From positions 1,617,501-1,681,500 of the forward strand of contig CP047152.1 in the NCBI GenBank assembly GCA_041879295.1: 64,000 nucleotides of DNA, written 5' to 3'. Positions 29,527 through 38,005 of this stretch are shown here, piece by piece. This DNA comes from Pseudomonas putida. GTDB taxonomy: Bacteria > Pseudomonadota > Gammaproteobacteria > Pseudomonadales > Pseudomonadaceae. Numbering within the stretch: position 1 is the stretch's first letter; each line of letters starts with the position of its first letter. The position numbers were made by a program, and so were the translations under genes. Under the pieces are notes generated by a model, which was not told the DNA's origin, ran no database searches, and was given only the letters and a program-made list of their open reading frames with translations.

Positions 29527-29979
29527 ATGGCGCAGCCTGGACGTGCCGCGCGCCTGGCGCCGGTGGTGGACATGGCCGAAGAGGCCGAGCGCAAGGCCGC
29601 TCAGCGTCTTGGCCATTTTCAGCAGCAGGTGGCCACGGCCCAGGCCAAGCTGGCCGAGCTGGAGCGCTTTCGCGAGGATTACCAGCTGCAGTGGATCAAC
29701 CGCGGCGGGCAAGGGGTCAATGGTAGCTGGCTGGTCAATTACCAGCGTTTTCTCGGGCAGCTGGAAACGGCCATGACCCAGCAGCGTCAGAGCCTGGTCT
29801 GGCACCAGAACAACCTCAATAATGCACGTGGTACCTGGCAGCAGGCCTATGCCCGGGTGGAGGGTTTGCGCAAGCTGGTGCAGCGCTACCAGGACGAGGC
29901 CCGGCGTGCTGAAGACAAGCGTGAGCAGCACTTGCTGGATGAGCTGTCGCAGCGTTTGCCGCGGCAGAGCCATTTGTAG
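29527..29979 (+). CDS. fliJ: Flagellar export stalk protein FliJ
   Basis: FliJ is a coiled-coil protein that sits in the FliI ring and contacts FlhA. This 150-residue protein is almost entirely helical and rich in Gln, Glu, Arg and Leu (EEAERKAAQRLGHFQQQVAT, and ARRAEDKREQHLLDELSQR). Its last codons (LPRQSHL) and stop are repeated almost exactly twice more downstream as 40-41 bp direct repeats, so the 3' end has been duplicated outside the reading frame. The length is normal. Confidence 0.93.
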   Translation: MAQPGRAARLAPVVDMAEEAERKAAQRLGHFQQQVATAQAKLAELERFREDYQLQWINRGGQGVNGSWLVNYQRFLGQLETAMTQQRQSLVWHQNNLNNARGTWQQAYARVEGLRKLVQRYQDEARRAEDKREQHLLDELSQRLPRQSHL

Positions 29980-30073
29980 GTGTTTGACGTAGCGTTTGCC
30001 GCGGCAAGAGCCATTTGTAGGTGTTTGACGTAGCGTTTGCCGCGGCAAGAGCCATTTGTAAGTGTTTGTCGCA
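29952..30073. repeat. Three direct repeats spanning the fliJ 3' end
   Basis: Copies start at 29952 (within fliJ), 29992 and 30033, with the form gcgtttgccgcggcaagagcc then atttgtaggtgtttgacgta. The periods are 40 and 41 because the fliJ copy lacks one A. The third copy runs into the left flank of palindromic element copy B and resembles that flank (gtgtttgtcgcagg). Confidence 0.92.
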
Positions 30074-30090
30074 GGTCTTGCAGTGTCTGT

Positions 30091-30316
30091 GAGATCGAGC
30101 GCCGCCCGCGCGGCGCATCGCGAGCTGCGCTCGCTCCTACGTTTGTTTCGGGCCAGTCACGCCTGTTGCAGGCGCGCGCGACCGCCTTGTTTGTACGACG
30201 TGATAATGCGCCATGCGCCAAGGCGTTCGCGCGCAAATCCCATAGGAATAACTGGCCCGAAACAAATGTAGGAGCGAGCGCAGCTCGCGATGCGCCGCGC
30301 GGGCGGCGCTCGATCT
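30091..30316. repeat. Palindromic repeat element, copy B
   Basis: This 226-bp element is bounded by GAGATCGAGC and GCTCGATCTC. The two halves pair almost throughout: 65-bp terminal arms ending in tttgtttcgggcca, then inner arms gcgcgcgaccgcctt against aaggcgttcgcgcgc, with a loop of about 25 bases. It lies between fliJ and the hsbA gene. No coding potential is credible. Confidence 0.93.
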
Positions 30317-30415
30317 CATGAGCACCGCAGGCCCCATGCTGAACACTTGCCACCCCTACCATCGCCTGCTAAACCTTAAACAGTTGCATCCGCCATCATC
30401 GAAGGAATCGCTAGC

Positions 30416-30724
30416 ATGGCAGTCGAGACTGATTTTTCGCAGGACGGGAAAAAGCTGACCATCAAGATCAAAGGGCGCTTCGATTTCGGCAAGCACCAAG
30501 AGTTCCGCGACGCCTACGAGCGCCAGCCCAAGCGGCCGGATTCGGTCGTCGTCGACCTGAAGGACACCACCTACCTCGACAGCTCTGCGCTTGGCATGCT
30601 GCTGTTGCTGCGCGACCACGCGGGCGGTGACGAGTCGGATGTGCGGGTAGTGCATGCCAGCTCCGACGTGCGCAAGATTCTCGCCATCTCCAATTTCGAA
30701 AAACTCTTCGATATCAGTAGTTGA
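30416..30724 (+). CDS. hsbA: STAS anti-anti-sigma factor, HsbA-like
   Basis: The 102-residue STAS-domain protein carries the phosphorylatable serine region YLDSSALGMLLLLRDH (Ser56/Ser57). In P. aeruginosa HsbA is the partner-switch protein that binds the anti-sigma factor FlgM, or a diguanylate cyclase when phosphorylated, linking FliA activity to surface attachment. The gene order here (hsbA, hsbR, hptB) is the reported one with hsbA first. The stop overlaps a possible TTG start of the next gene. Palindromic element copy B lies 100 bases upstream; no convincing promoter was found. Confidence 0.87.
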   Translation: MAVETDFSQDGKKLTIKIKGRFDFGKHQEFRDAYERQPKRPDSVVVDLKDTTYLDSSALGMLLLLRDHAGGDESDVRVVHASSDVRKILAISNFEKLFDISS

Positions 30725-30732
30725 GCGCCGAC

Positions 30733-32424
30733 ATGCCGGCCGAACAGGCGCTGACCGTGCTGGTCGCCGAAGACAGTGCTGTCGATCGCCTTCTGCTTGC
30801 GCAGATCGTGCGCCGCCAGGGTCATCAGGTATTCACCGCAGAGAACGGCGAGCAAGCGGTAGCGCTGTTCATCGAGCGGCGCCCTCAGCTGGTGCTGCTG
30901 GACGCCCTGATGCCGGTCATGGATGGCTTCGAGGCGGCGCGGCAGATCAAGGCATTGGCTGGCGAAGCGCTGGTGCCGATCATTTTCCTGACGTCGCTGA
31001 ATGAAGAAGAAGGCCTGGTGCGTTGCCTTGAGGCGGGTGGCGATGATTTCATGGCCAAGCCCTACAGCGCGGTGATCCTCGCTGCCAAGATTCGCGCCAT
31101 GGACCGTCTGCGCCGGTTGCAGGCTACCGTGTTGGCGCAGCGCGATCAGATCACACGGCATCACCATCATCTGCTTAACGAGCAGCGGGTGGCCAAGGCG
31201 GTGTTCGACAAAGTGGCCCACTCTGGATGCCTTTCTGCGCCCAACATTCGCTACCTGCAATCGCCTTACGCGCTGTTCAATGGCGACCTGATGCTGGCGG
31301 CATTTACCCCGGCCGGCGACATGCGTGTGCTGCTCGGCGATTTCACCGGTCACGGCCTGCCGGCAGCGGTCGGCGCCATGCCGATGGCTGAGGTGTTCTA
31401 CGGCATGACCGCCAAGGGCTGCAGCATGACGCAGATCCTGCGCGAGATGAATGCCAAGCTCAAGCGCATCCTGCCGGTAGACATGTTCTGCTGTGCGCTG
31501 CTGCTCAACCTCAGCATGCAGCGCGGCTTGGTGGAGGTCTGGAATGGCGGCATGCCCGATGGCTATCGCCTGTCGGTGGATGGCCAGGTGCTGTCGGCAC
31601 TGAGTTCGCGGCACCTGCCGCTGGGCATCCTGGCCGCTGAGCGTTTCGATGACAGCACTGAGGTGTTGCCGCTGGCACCGGGCGAGCGCCTGTTGCTGCT
31701 GTCAGACGGTGTGCTCGATACCGCCGACGAACACGAACGCCTGTTTGGCGTGCATCGCCTGCGTGCCGTGCTGGCCGAAAACCGCGACCCTGTGCAGTTG
31801 TTCGATGAACTGATGTTGGCCCTGGAACGTTTTGGTGGGCAGCCACGAGATGACATCAGCTTGTGCGATATTCGCATGTTCACTGCCGATGAGCGGGTGC
31901 CGGCACCGATGATCTACTCTGACAGTGGCCGCTCCAGCCCGCTGGACTGGTCGCTGGGCTTCGAGGTGCGCGGCGAAAGCCTGAAGCGCTTCAACCCTGT
32001 GCCGTACCTGGTGCAGTTGTTGCAGGAAATTCACAGCCTGCGCGCGCGTATCGGCAACCTGCACAGTGTGCTTAGCGAGTTGTATTCCAATGCGCTGGAG
32101 CATGGTGTGCTGGGCCTGGACTCACAGCTCAAGCGCGATGTGCAAGGCTTTACCGACTACTATCAGGAGCGCGCCCGGCGCCTGGGCTCGCTGACCGAAG
32201 GCTTTGTAAGCATTGATTTCAAGGTTGAACCGCATGACGGCGGTGGGCGCCTGATAATTGAGGTGCGCGACAGCGGTGCCGGCTTCGACGTGCAGCGGGT
32301 ACTTGCGCGGCCTTCGCTGGGTCAGGGGCTGAGCGGTCGCGGTCTGAATCTGGTTCGGCAGCTGGCCAGTGAGGCGCGCTGGAGTGAGGGCGGGCGTTGC
32401 GCGCATGTGGAGTTCGTATGGTGA
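30733..32424 (+). CDS. hsbR: Response regulator with PP2C phosphatase and kinase domains, HsbR-like
   Basis: HsbR acts on HsbA as phosphatase or kinase, depending on phosphotransfer from HptB. The 563-residue protein has a receiver domain with Asp57 (LVLLDALMPVMDGFE), a PP2C/SpoIIE-type phosphatase (DMRVLLGDFTGHGLPAAVGA, later LLLLSDGVLDTADE and RDDISLCDIRMF) and a C-terminal GHKL kinase domain (LSELYSNALEHGVLG, EVRDSGAGFD, SGRGLNLVRQLA). The ATG at 30733 is used; a TTG at 30721 overlapping the hsbA stop is possible, and neither has a good ribosome site. Confidence 0.88.
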   Translation: MPAEQALTVLVAEDSAVDRLLLAQIVRRQGHQVFTAENGEQAVALFIERRPQLVLLDALMPVMDGFEAARQIKALAGEALVPIIFLTSLNEEEGLVRCLEAGGDDFMAKPYSAVILAAKIRAMDRLRRLQATVLAQRDQITRHHHHLLNEQRVAKAVFDKVAHSGCLSAPNIRYLQSPYALFNGDLMLAAFTPAGDMRVLLGDFTGHGLPAAVGAMPMAEVFYGMTAKGCSMTQILREMNAKLKRILPVDMFCCALLLNLSMQRGLVEVWNGGMPDGYRLSVDGQVLSALSSRHLPLGILAAERFDDSTEVLPLAPGERLLLLSDGVLDTADEHERLFGVHRLRAVLAENRDPVQLFDELMLALERFGGQPRDDISLCDIRMFTADERVPAPMIYSDSGRSSPLDWSLGFEVRGESLKRFNPVPYLVQLLQEIHSLRARIGNLHSVLSELYSNALEHGVLGLDSQLKRDVQGFTDYYQERARRLGSLTEGFVSIDFKVEPHDGGGRLIIEVRDSGAGFDVQRVLARPSLGQGLSGRGLNLVRQLASEARWSEGGRCAHVEFVW

Positions 32425-32472
32425 GCCACTGGTTGGCTCGGGCATAATCTGGCTTGATCAAGGAGTGAACAA

Positions 32473-32820
32473 GTGACTGACATGCATATTGACCACAAGG
32501 TACTCAGTGACCTGCGTGAGGTCATGGAAGATGGCTACCTGCAGTTGGTGCAGACTTTTCTCGATGACTCAGAACGGCGTCTTGGGCAGTTGCACGCGGC
32601 CAAAAGCGCCGAGGAGCTTGGTGCAGCGGCTCACAGTTTCAAGGGTAGCAGCAGCAACATGGGCGCTGTGGCCTTGGCCAGCCTGTGTCAGCAGCTCGAA
32701 GAGCGCGCGCGGCGGCCCCCTTTGTACGGTATTGAAGACTTGATCAGCCGCATCGACATGGAATTCGTCGTGGTGCGGCACTTTTACCGTGGTGAGCAGC
32801 AGCGTATTTCCGCAGGCTGA
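32473..32820 (+). CDS. hptB: Histidine phosphotransfer protein, HptB-like
   Basis: This 115-residue Hpt-domain protein has the phosphoacceptor His54 in AAAHSFKGSSSNMGA. HptB receives phosphate from hybrid kinases and passes it to HsbR, controlling the HsbA switch and motility versus biofilm growth. AGGAG at 32461-32465 sits 7 bases before a GTG, which I take as the start; the ATG three codons later is too far from that site. It follows hsbR by 48 bases and is followed by the fliK sigma-54 promoter. Confidence 0.88.
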   Translation: MTDMHIDHKVLSDLREVMEDGYLQLVQTFLDDSERRLGQLHAAKSAEELGAAAHSFKGSSSNMGAVALASLCQQLEERARRPPLYGIEDLISRIDMEFVVVRHFYRGEQQRISAG

Positions 32821-32829
32821 TAAGCGAGT

Positions 32830-32845
32830 TGGCGCGAGTCTTGCG
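32830..32845 (+). promoter_or_regulatory. Predicted sigma-54 promoter of fliK
   Basis: TGGCGCGAGTCTTGCG has GG and GC spaced by 10 bases and preserves most of TGGCACG-N4-TTGC. It starts 10 bases after hptB and 61 bases before the fliK ATG. Confidence 0.75.
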
Positions 32846-32890
32846 TGTCTCTGCCAGGATGATTTCTGTTTCTGGCGCGGAGACCGCTCG

Positions 32891-34159
32891 ATGCCTGTCG
32901 CACCCAACCCTTTGTTGCAAGCCAATGCCATTGCCAAAACCTCGCGTTCGGCCACCGTGCAGGCGGACAAACCGCTTCAGGCGCTGGGCGACAAGGGCGA
33001 TGCTTTTGGCCAGATGATGGCCAGGCAGGGTCGCGACAAGGTTGCCGGGCAGGATGACAAGGGCGTTCAGGCCAAGCCCAAGGACAAGCCTGATGCGGCA
33101 ACGGGCGGCAAGAAAGACCCGGCTGGCAACGCTGCAGTTGCCGAGGACGGCAAAAAGTTGCCAGAGGATGATTCGGCCCAGGCCGATACGAGTGTGCATG
33201 ATGCCAGCCTGGTGGCCGGTCAGGTCACTGATGCCCAGCCCGGCGCGCAACTGATCCAGGCGCAGGCCGAGGCGGTGGCGCCAGTGCTGCAGGCGGCCAC
33301 GGCGCAAACCCAGGTCGCCGCCGCACTGCCTGAAGAGGCATCTGCCGAGGAGGCCTTCGACCCGGATGCCGACCCCCTGGCCAACCTGCCGACCTTGCGC
33401 CTGGCGCTGGAGCACAGTGCCCAGGCCAAGGGTGGCACCTCGGCTCATGCCCTTGATGCTGCCCAGGCTCAGGCCGAGGATGGGCGGGCAGCCGTCAATA
33501 CCTTGGCGAATCTGGTCGAGAATACCGAGGGCGAAAGCGCCGAATCCGGTGACAAGGCCTTTGGTGCCTTGCTTGAAGACGGCCTGAAGGACACCAAGAG
33601 CGCCAGCAGCGACACCCGGATCGATGATTTTGCCAACCGCCTGGCCAGCCTGACCCAGGCGGCCACCGCCAAGACCGCCAACGCCGTCCCGGCCAATGCG
33701 AGTCCGCTACACCAGCCATTGCCAATGAACCAGAATGCTTGGGCCGAGGGCCTGGTCAACCGGGTCATGTACTTGTCCAGCCAGAACCTCAAGTCGGCTG
33801 ATATCCAGCTGGAGCCGGCAGAGCTCGGTCGCCTCGATATTCGCGTCAATGTTGCGGCGGACCAGGCTACCCAGGTCACCTTCATCAGCGGCCACGCCGG
33901 CGTACGTGATGCCCTCGACAGCCAGTTGCACCGCCTGCGAGAACTGTTTGCCCAGCAGGGACTGGCGCAGCCGGATGTCAACGTGGCTGACCAGTCGCGC
34001 GGGCAGCAACAGCAGCAGCAGGGGCAGGCGCAGGGCAGCAGCCTGTCCGGAGTGGCGGCGCGCCGTGCCGAGCAGGGCGGAACCGAGGCGGTCGATAGCA
34101 CCCGGCCTTTGGAGCAGCAGGTGGTTGTCGGCGACAGTGCGGTCGATTATTACGCCTGA
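32891..34159 (+). CDS. fliK: Flagellar hook-length control protein
   Basis: FliK is exported, measures hook length and switches FlhB specificity to late substrates. The ATG at 32891 is used, since the open frame upstream overlaps hptB and the promoter. The 422-residue protein has a long Ala/Asp/Gln-rich disordered N-terminal ruler and the conserved C-terminal hook-length domain (about 295-385: SADIQLEPAELGRLDIRVNV, VRDALDSQLHRLRELFAQQG). A glutamine-rich tail follows. A second FliK-like protein is encoded at 57760-59316. Confidence 0.92.
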   Translation: MPVAPNPLLQANAIAKTSRSATVQADKPLQALGDKGDAFGQMMARQGRDKVAGQDDKGVQAKPKDKPDAATGGKKDPAGNAAVAEDGKKLPEDDSAQADTSVHDASLVAGQVTDAQPGAQLIQAQAEAVAPVLQAATAQTQVAAALPEEASAEEAFDPDADPLANLPTLRLALEHSAQAKGGTSAHALDAAQAQAEDGRAAVNTLANLVENTEGESAESGDKAFGALLEDGLKDTKSASSDTRIDDFANRLASLTQAATAKTANAVPANASPLHQPLPMNQNAWAEGLVNRVMYLSSQNLKSADIQLEPAELGRLDIRVNVAADQATQVTFISGHAGVRDALDSQLHRLRELFAQQGLAQPDVNVADQSRGQQQQQQGQAQGSSLSGVAARRAEQGGTEAVDSTRPLEQQVVVGDSAVDYYA

Positions 34160-34195
34160 TGTCTGGTGCATGGCGTTGTTTTTTGGGGGGGCAGT

Positions 34196-34422
34196 GAGAT
34201 CGAGCGCCGCCCGCGCGGCGCATCGCGAGCTGCGCTCGCTCCTACGTTTGTTTCAGGCCAGTCATGCCTGTGACAGGCGCGCGCGACCGTCTTGTTGATA
34301 CGACGTGATATCTCGGCCTACGCCAAGGCGTTCGCGCGCAAATCCCATGGGAATAATTGGCCCGAAACAAACGTAGGAGCGAGCGCAGCTCGCGATGCGC
34401 CGCGCGGGCGGCGCTCGATCTC
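34196..34422. repeat. Palindromic repeat element, copy C
   Basis: This 227-bp palindrome with GAGATCGAGC/GCTCGATCTC ends has the same terminal arms as copies A, B and D. The centre differs (gttgatacgacgtgatatctcggcc). It lies between fliK and fliL and ends 29 bases before the fliL sigma-54 site. Confidence 0.93.
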
Positions 34423-34451
34423 GCAAGCGCAAAATCCCTCAAGCCAAATTC

Positions 34452-34467
34452 TGGCATAACACTTGCT
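34452..34467 (+). promoter_or_regulatory. Sigma-54 promoter of the fliL operon
   Basis: TGGCATAACACTTGCT has the exact GG-N10-GC spacing and the TTGCT -12 element. It lies 50 bases before fliL, which heads fliLMNOPQR-flhB. Confidence 0.9.
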
Positions 34468-34517
34468 CAAGCCAAGCCATCCTCCCTTGAACCCCCGATG
34501 GACGACGGATTATTGGC

Positions 34518-35015
34518 ATGGCGAAGAGCGAAGCAGTCAAAGACCCCGCCACTAAAGGCAAACTCAAACTGATCCTGCTGGCCGTCGTAGGCCTGTTGCT
34601 GGCGATCGGCCTTTCGGTGGGCGCTACCTGGTTCATCATGCACAAGAGCGAGCCGGCTCCTGCTACCGAGGCAGCGGCCAGCAACGTCAAGCCAGCGGCG
34701 ATCTACGAAGCGCTGACCCCGGCCTTCGTGGTCAACTTCAACCAGAACGGCCGTCAGCGCTACATGCAGTTGAGCATCACCCTGCAGGCGCGTAACCAGG
34801 CCGACCTGGATGCGCTCAAGGTGCACATGCCGGTGATCCGCAACAACCTGGTGATGATGTTCTCCGGGCAAGGGTTCGACACCCTTGCCAGCAGCCCGGT
34901 AGGGCAGGAGATGTTGCGCCAGAAGGCCACCGCGGTGGTCCAGGAAGTGGCGCAGAAGGAAGTCGGCAAGCCGGTCGTTGACCAGTTGCTGTTCACCAAT
35001 TTCGTATTGCAGTAG
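34518..35015 (+). CDS. fliL: Flagellar stator-associated protein FliL
   Basis: FliL is an inner-membrane protein that surrounds and supports stator units. This 165-residue protein has one N-terminal membrane helix (about 15-35, LKLILLAVVGLLLAIGLSVG) and a periplasmic domain with the family pattern (TPAFVVNFNQNGRQRYMQLS, then RNNLVMMFSGQGFDTL). It heads an operon of tightly packed genes running to flhB under a sigma-54 promoter. Confidence 0.94.
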   Translation: MAKSEAVKDPATKGKLKLILLAVVGLLLAIGLSVGATWFIMHKSEPAPATEAAASNVKPAAIYEALTPAFVVNFNQNGRQRYMQLSITLQARNQADLDALKVHMPVIRNNLVMMFSGQGFDTLASSPVGQEMLRQKATAVVQEVAQKEVGKPVVDQLLFTNFVLQ

Positions 35016-35024
35016 GAGTCCGCA

Positions 35025-35993
35025 ATGGCCGTACAGGACCTGCTGTCCCAGGATGAAATTGATGCCCTGTTGCACGGCGTCGACGACGGTCTGGTGCAGA
35101 CCGAGAGTGCATCCGAGCCTGGCAGCATCAAAAGCTACGACCTGACCAGCCAGGATCGGATCGTACGGGGTCGCATGCCGACCCTGGAAATGATCAACGA
35201 GCGCTTCGCCCGCTACACCCGTATCAGCATGTTCAACCTGCTACGCCGCTCCGCAGACGTGGCCGTGGGTGGCGTGCAGGTAATGAAGTTTGGCGAATAC
35301 GTGCATTCGCTGTACGTGCCAACCAGCCTCAACCTGGTCAAGATCAAGCCGCTACGCGGCACCTCGCTGTTCATCCTTGACGCCAAGCTGGTGTTCAAGC
35401 TGGTGGACAACTTCTTTGGGGGCGATGGCCGCCACGCCAAGATCGAGGGGCGTGAGTTCACCCCGACCGAACTGCGCGTGGTGCGCATGGTGCTGGACCA
35501 GTGTTTCGTCGACCTCAAGGAAGCCTGGCAGGCGATCATGCCGGTCACCTTCGAGTACATGAACTCCGAGGTCAACCCGGCCATGGCCAACATTGTCGGC
35601 CCCAGCGAGGCGGTGGTGGTGTCCACCTTCCACATCGAACTGGACGGCGGTGGCGGCGATCTGCACGTGACCATGCCGTACTCGATGATCGAGCCGGTGC
35701 GGGAAATGCTCGATGCCGGTTTCCAGTCGGACCTGGACGACCAGGACGAGCGCTGGGTCAAGGCCCTGCGCGAGGACGTGCTTGACGTGGCCGTGCCAAT
35801 GAGCGCAACGGTCGCCCGGCGCCAGCTGAAGCTGCGCGACATCTTGCACATGCAGCCGGGTGACGTGATCCCGGTCGAGCTGCCCGAGCACCTGGTGCTG
35901 CGCGCTAACGGGGTGCCCGCGTTCAAGGCGCGGCTGGGCTCGCACAAGGGCAACCTTGCCCTGCAGATCATCGACCCGATCGAACGCCGCTGA
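35025..35993 (+). CDS. fliM: Flagellar motor switch protein FliM
   Basis: FliM is the C-ring subunit that binds phospho-CheY. The 322-residue protein opens with the CheY-binding peptide LSQDEIDALLHG, followed by the conserved middle domain (ERFARYTRISMFNLLRRSAD, then TPTELRVVRMVLDQCF) and the C-terminal SPOA domain (LRDILHMQPGDVIPVELPE) that pairs with FliN. It is 9 bases downstream of fliL. Confidence 0.97.
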   Translation: MAVQDLLSQDEIDALLHGVDDGLVQTESASEPGSIKSYDLTSQDRIVRGRMPTLEMINERFARYTRISMFNLLRRSADVAVGGVQVMKFGEYVHSLYVPTSLNLVKIKPLRGTSLFILDAKLVFKLVDNFFGGDGRHAKIEGREFTPTELRVVRMVLDQCFVDLKEAWQAIMPVTFEYMNSEVNPAMANIVGPSEAVVVSTFHIELDGGGGDLHVTMPYSMIEPVREMLDAGFQSDLDDQDERWVKALREDVLDVAVPMSATVARRQLKLRDILHMQPGDVIPVELPEHLVLRANGVPAFKARLGSHKGNLALQIIDPIERR

Positions 35994-36040
35994 CGGTGTG
36001 CCGGTCGCTTACAACGAATTGAATGCCTGTCGAGGAAATC

Positions 36041-36505
36041 ATGGCTAACGAAAACGAGATCACCTCCCCAGAGGACCAGGCACTGGCCGATGAGTGGGCC
36101 GCAGCGTTGGAAGAAACCGGTTCAGCCGGGCAGGCCGACATCGATGCACTGCTGGGCGGGGACACCGGCAGCAGCGGCCCTGGCCGCCTGCCGATGGAAG
36201 AATTCGCCAGCTCGCCCAAGCCGAACGAAAATGTCAGCCTCGAAGGCCCGAACCTGGACGTGATCCTGGACATCCCGGTGAACATTTCCATGGAGGTGGG
36301 CAGCACCGAGATCAACATCCGCAACCTGCTGCAGCTCAACCAAGGCTCGGTGATCGAGCTCGACCGCCTGGCCGGCGAGCCGCTCGACGTGCTGGTCAAC
36401 GGCACGCTGATCGCCCATGGCGAAGTGGTTGTGGTCAACGAAAAGTTTGGCATCCGCCTGACCGACGTGATCAGCCCCAGCGAACGTATCAAGAAGCTGC
36501 GCTGA
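36041..36505 (+). CDS. fliN: Flagellar motor switch protein FliN
   Basis: FliN completes the C-ring and docks FliH/FliI. The 154-residue protein starts at the ATG at 36041, with GAGGAA just upstream; an in-frame ATG at 36023 lacks such a site. The N-terminal ~70 residues are acidic and variable. The C-terminal SPOA domain is classical (LDVILDIPVNISMEVGSTEI, GSVIELDRLAGEPLDVLVNG). The stop abuts the possible GTG of fliO. Confidence 0.96.
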   Translation: MANENEITSPEDQALADEWAAALEETGSAGQADIDALLGGDTGSSGPGRLPMEEFASSPKPNENVSLEGPNLDVILDIPVNISMEVGSTEINIRNLLQLNQGSVIELDRLAGEPLDVLVNGTLIAHGEVVVVNEKFGIRLTDVISPSERIKKLR

Positions 36506-36517
36506 GTGAAGGGCACG

Positions 36518-36952
36518 ATGCGCGCCATCGCCGCAGTTGCGGCGCTGTTCGCCAGCCACGTCTGCATGGCCGCGGCCACGCCAGCGGCCACCCCGGCGGC
36601 TCAACCTGGCAGTCTCGGCGGGCAGCTGGCGCAGATGGTCCTGGGCCTGCTGCTGGTGGTGGGCCTGATCTTCTTCCTGGCCTGGCTGCTGCGGCGCCTG
36701 CAGAGCACCGCAGTGAAGGGTGGGCAGGTGATCGAGATCGTCGGCAGCCGTGCCATCGGCCCGCGTGACCGCCTGCTGCTGGTGCAGGTGGGCAAGGAGC
36801 AGATCCTGATCGGCCATACCCCCGGCAGTATCGAGGCGCTGCACGTACTGGCCGAACCCGTGGAAGTGCCGGCAAGCGTCCGTCAGGCGACGCCGGAGTT
36901 TGCCCAGCGGCTGATGGAGCTGATGGGCAAGGACCCTAAGGACAACAAGTGA
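36518..36952 (+). CDS. fliO: Flagellar export chaperone FliO
   Basis: FliO helps assemble the FliP ring. The 144-residue protein has a cleavable-looking hydrophobic N-terminus ending ASHVCMAAA, a membrane helix (about 35-60, [19 protein letters not shown]) and a cytoplasmic tail with [22 protein letters not shown], typical of the family. The start is uncertain: a GTG at 36506 directly after the fliN stop is in frame, but GAAGGG precedes the ATG. The stop overlaps the fliP ATG (TGATGA). Confidence 0.88.
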   Translation: MRAIAAVAALFASHVCMAAATPAATPAAQPGSLGGQLAQMVLGLLLVVGLIFFLAWLLRRLQSTAVKGGQVIEIVGSRAIGPRDRLLLVQVGKEQILIGHTPGSIEALHVLAEPVEVPASVRQATPEFAQRLMELMGKDPKDNK

Positions 36953-37707
36953 TGAGCGGCGCGCTGCGTACGTTGTTGACTCTGGCGCTGCTGCTGGCAG
37001 CGCCGCTGGCCCTGGCGGCCGACCCGCTGTCGATTCCGGCCATTACCCTGTCCAACACCCCGGACGGGCAGCAGGAATATTCGGTCAGCCTGCAAATCCT
37101 GCTGATCATGACCGCGCTGAGCTTCATCCCGGCGTTCGTCATCCTGATGACCAGCTTTACCCGCATCATCATCGTGTTCTCGATCCTGCGCCAGGCCCTG
37201 GGCCTGCAGCAGACACCGTCCAACCAGCTGTTGACCGGCATGGCGCTGTTCCTGACCATGTTCATCATGGCCCCGGTGTTCGATCGGGTGAACCAGGACG
37301 CGCTGCAGCCGTACCTGAAGGAGCAGATGACTGCCCAGCAGGCTATCGACAAGGCCCAGGGGCCGCTCAAGGACTTCATGTTGGCGCAAACCCGGCAAAG
37401 CGACCTTGACCTGTTCATGCGCTTGTCCAAGCGTACCGACATCGCTGGCCCCGACCAGGTGCCGCTGACCATCCTGGTGCCGGCGTTCGTCACCTCCGAG
37501 CTGAAGACCGCGTTCCAGATCGGTTTCATGATCTTTATCCCGTTCCTGATCATCGACATGGTCGTGGCCAGTGTGCTGATGGCCATGGGTATGATGATGC
37601 TGTCGCCGCTGATCATCTCGCTGCCGTTCAAGATCATGCTGTTCGTGCTGGTGGATGGTTGGGCGCTGATCATGGGCACCCTGGCCAGCAGTTTCGGCGG
37701 CGTCTGA
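36952..37707 (+). CDS. fliP: Flagellar export gate protein FliP
   Basis: FliP forms the pentameric core of the export gate with FliQ and FliR. The 251-residue protein has a signal peptide ([16 protein letters not shown]), then [20 protein letters not shown] and the strongly conserved [20 protein letters not shown] and [20 protein letters not shown] segments. Its start overlaps the fliO stop. Confidence 0.97.
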   Translation: MSGALRTLLTLALLLAAPLALAADPLSIPAITLSNTPDGQQEYSVSLQILLIMTALSFIPAFVILMTSFTRIIIVFSILRQALGLQQTPSNQLLTGMALFLTMFIMAPVFDRVNQDALQPYLKEQMTAQQAIDKAQGPLKDFMLAQTRQSDLDLFMRLSKRTDIAGPDQVPLTILVPAFVTSELKTAFQIGFMIFIPFLIIDMVVASVLMAMGMMMLSPLIISLPFKIMLFVLVDGWALIMGTLASSFGGV

Positions 37708-37728
37708 CGCCGTCAAGGAGAGCCGCCG

Positions 37729-37998
37729 ATGACACCTGAAGTCGCTGTCGACCTGTTTCGTGATGCGTTATGGCTGACCACCCTGATGGTCGCCATACTG
37801 GTAGTGCCGAGCCTGCTGGTGGGTTTGGTGGTGGCGATGTTCCAGGCCGCCACGCAGATCAACGAACAGACGCTGAGCTTTTTGCCGCGCCTGCTGGTGA
37901 TGCTGGTCACACTGATCGTCGCCGGGCCGTGGCTGGTGCAGAAGTTCATGGAGTACTTCGTCAGTCTCTACACCAGCATCCCGCAGTTGATCGGTTGA
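37729..37998 (+). CDS. fliQ: Flagellar export gate protein FliQ
   Basis: This 89-residue protein with two membrane helices has the FliQ hallmark (VPSLLVGLVVAMFQAATQINEQ written here in part, then TLSFLPRLLVMLVTLIVAGP). It packs on the outside of the FliP/FliR gate. It sits 21 bases after fliP with a GGAG site, and 7 bases before fliR. Confidence 0.97.
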   Translation: MTPEVAVDLFRDALWLTTLMVAILVVPSLLVGLVVAMFQAATQINEQTLSFLPRLLVMLVTLIVAGPWLVQKFMEYFVSLYTSIPQLIG

Positions 37999-38005
37999 CG
38001 CGCCG

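Noticed and set aside
30335..30415. Sigma-54 or FliA promoter for hsbA
   Set aside because: ATGCTGAACACTTGC lacks the GG of the -24 element, and TAAA-N15-TCCGCCAT matches only half of the FliA -10.
32789..32890. Upstream extension of fliK
   Set aside because: It overlaps the hptB end and the sigma-54 promoter; the ATG at 32891 is the better start.
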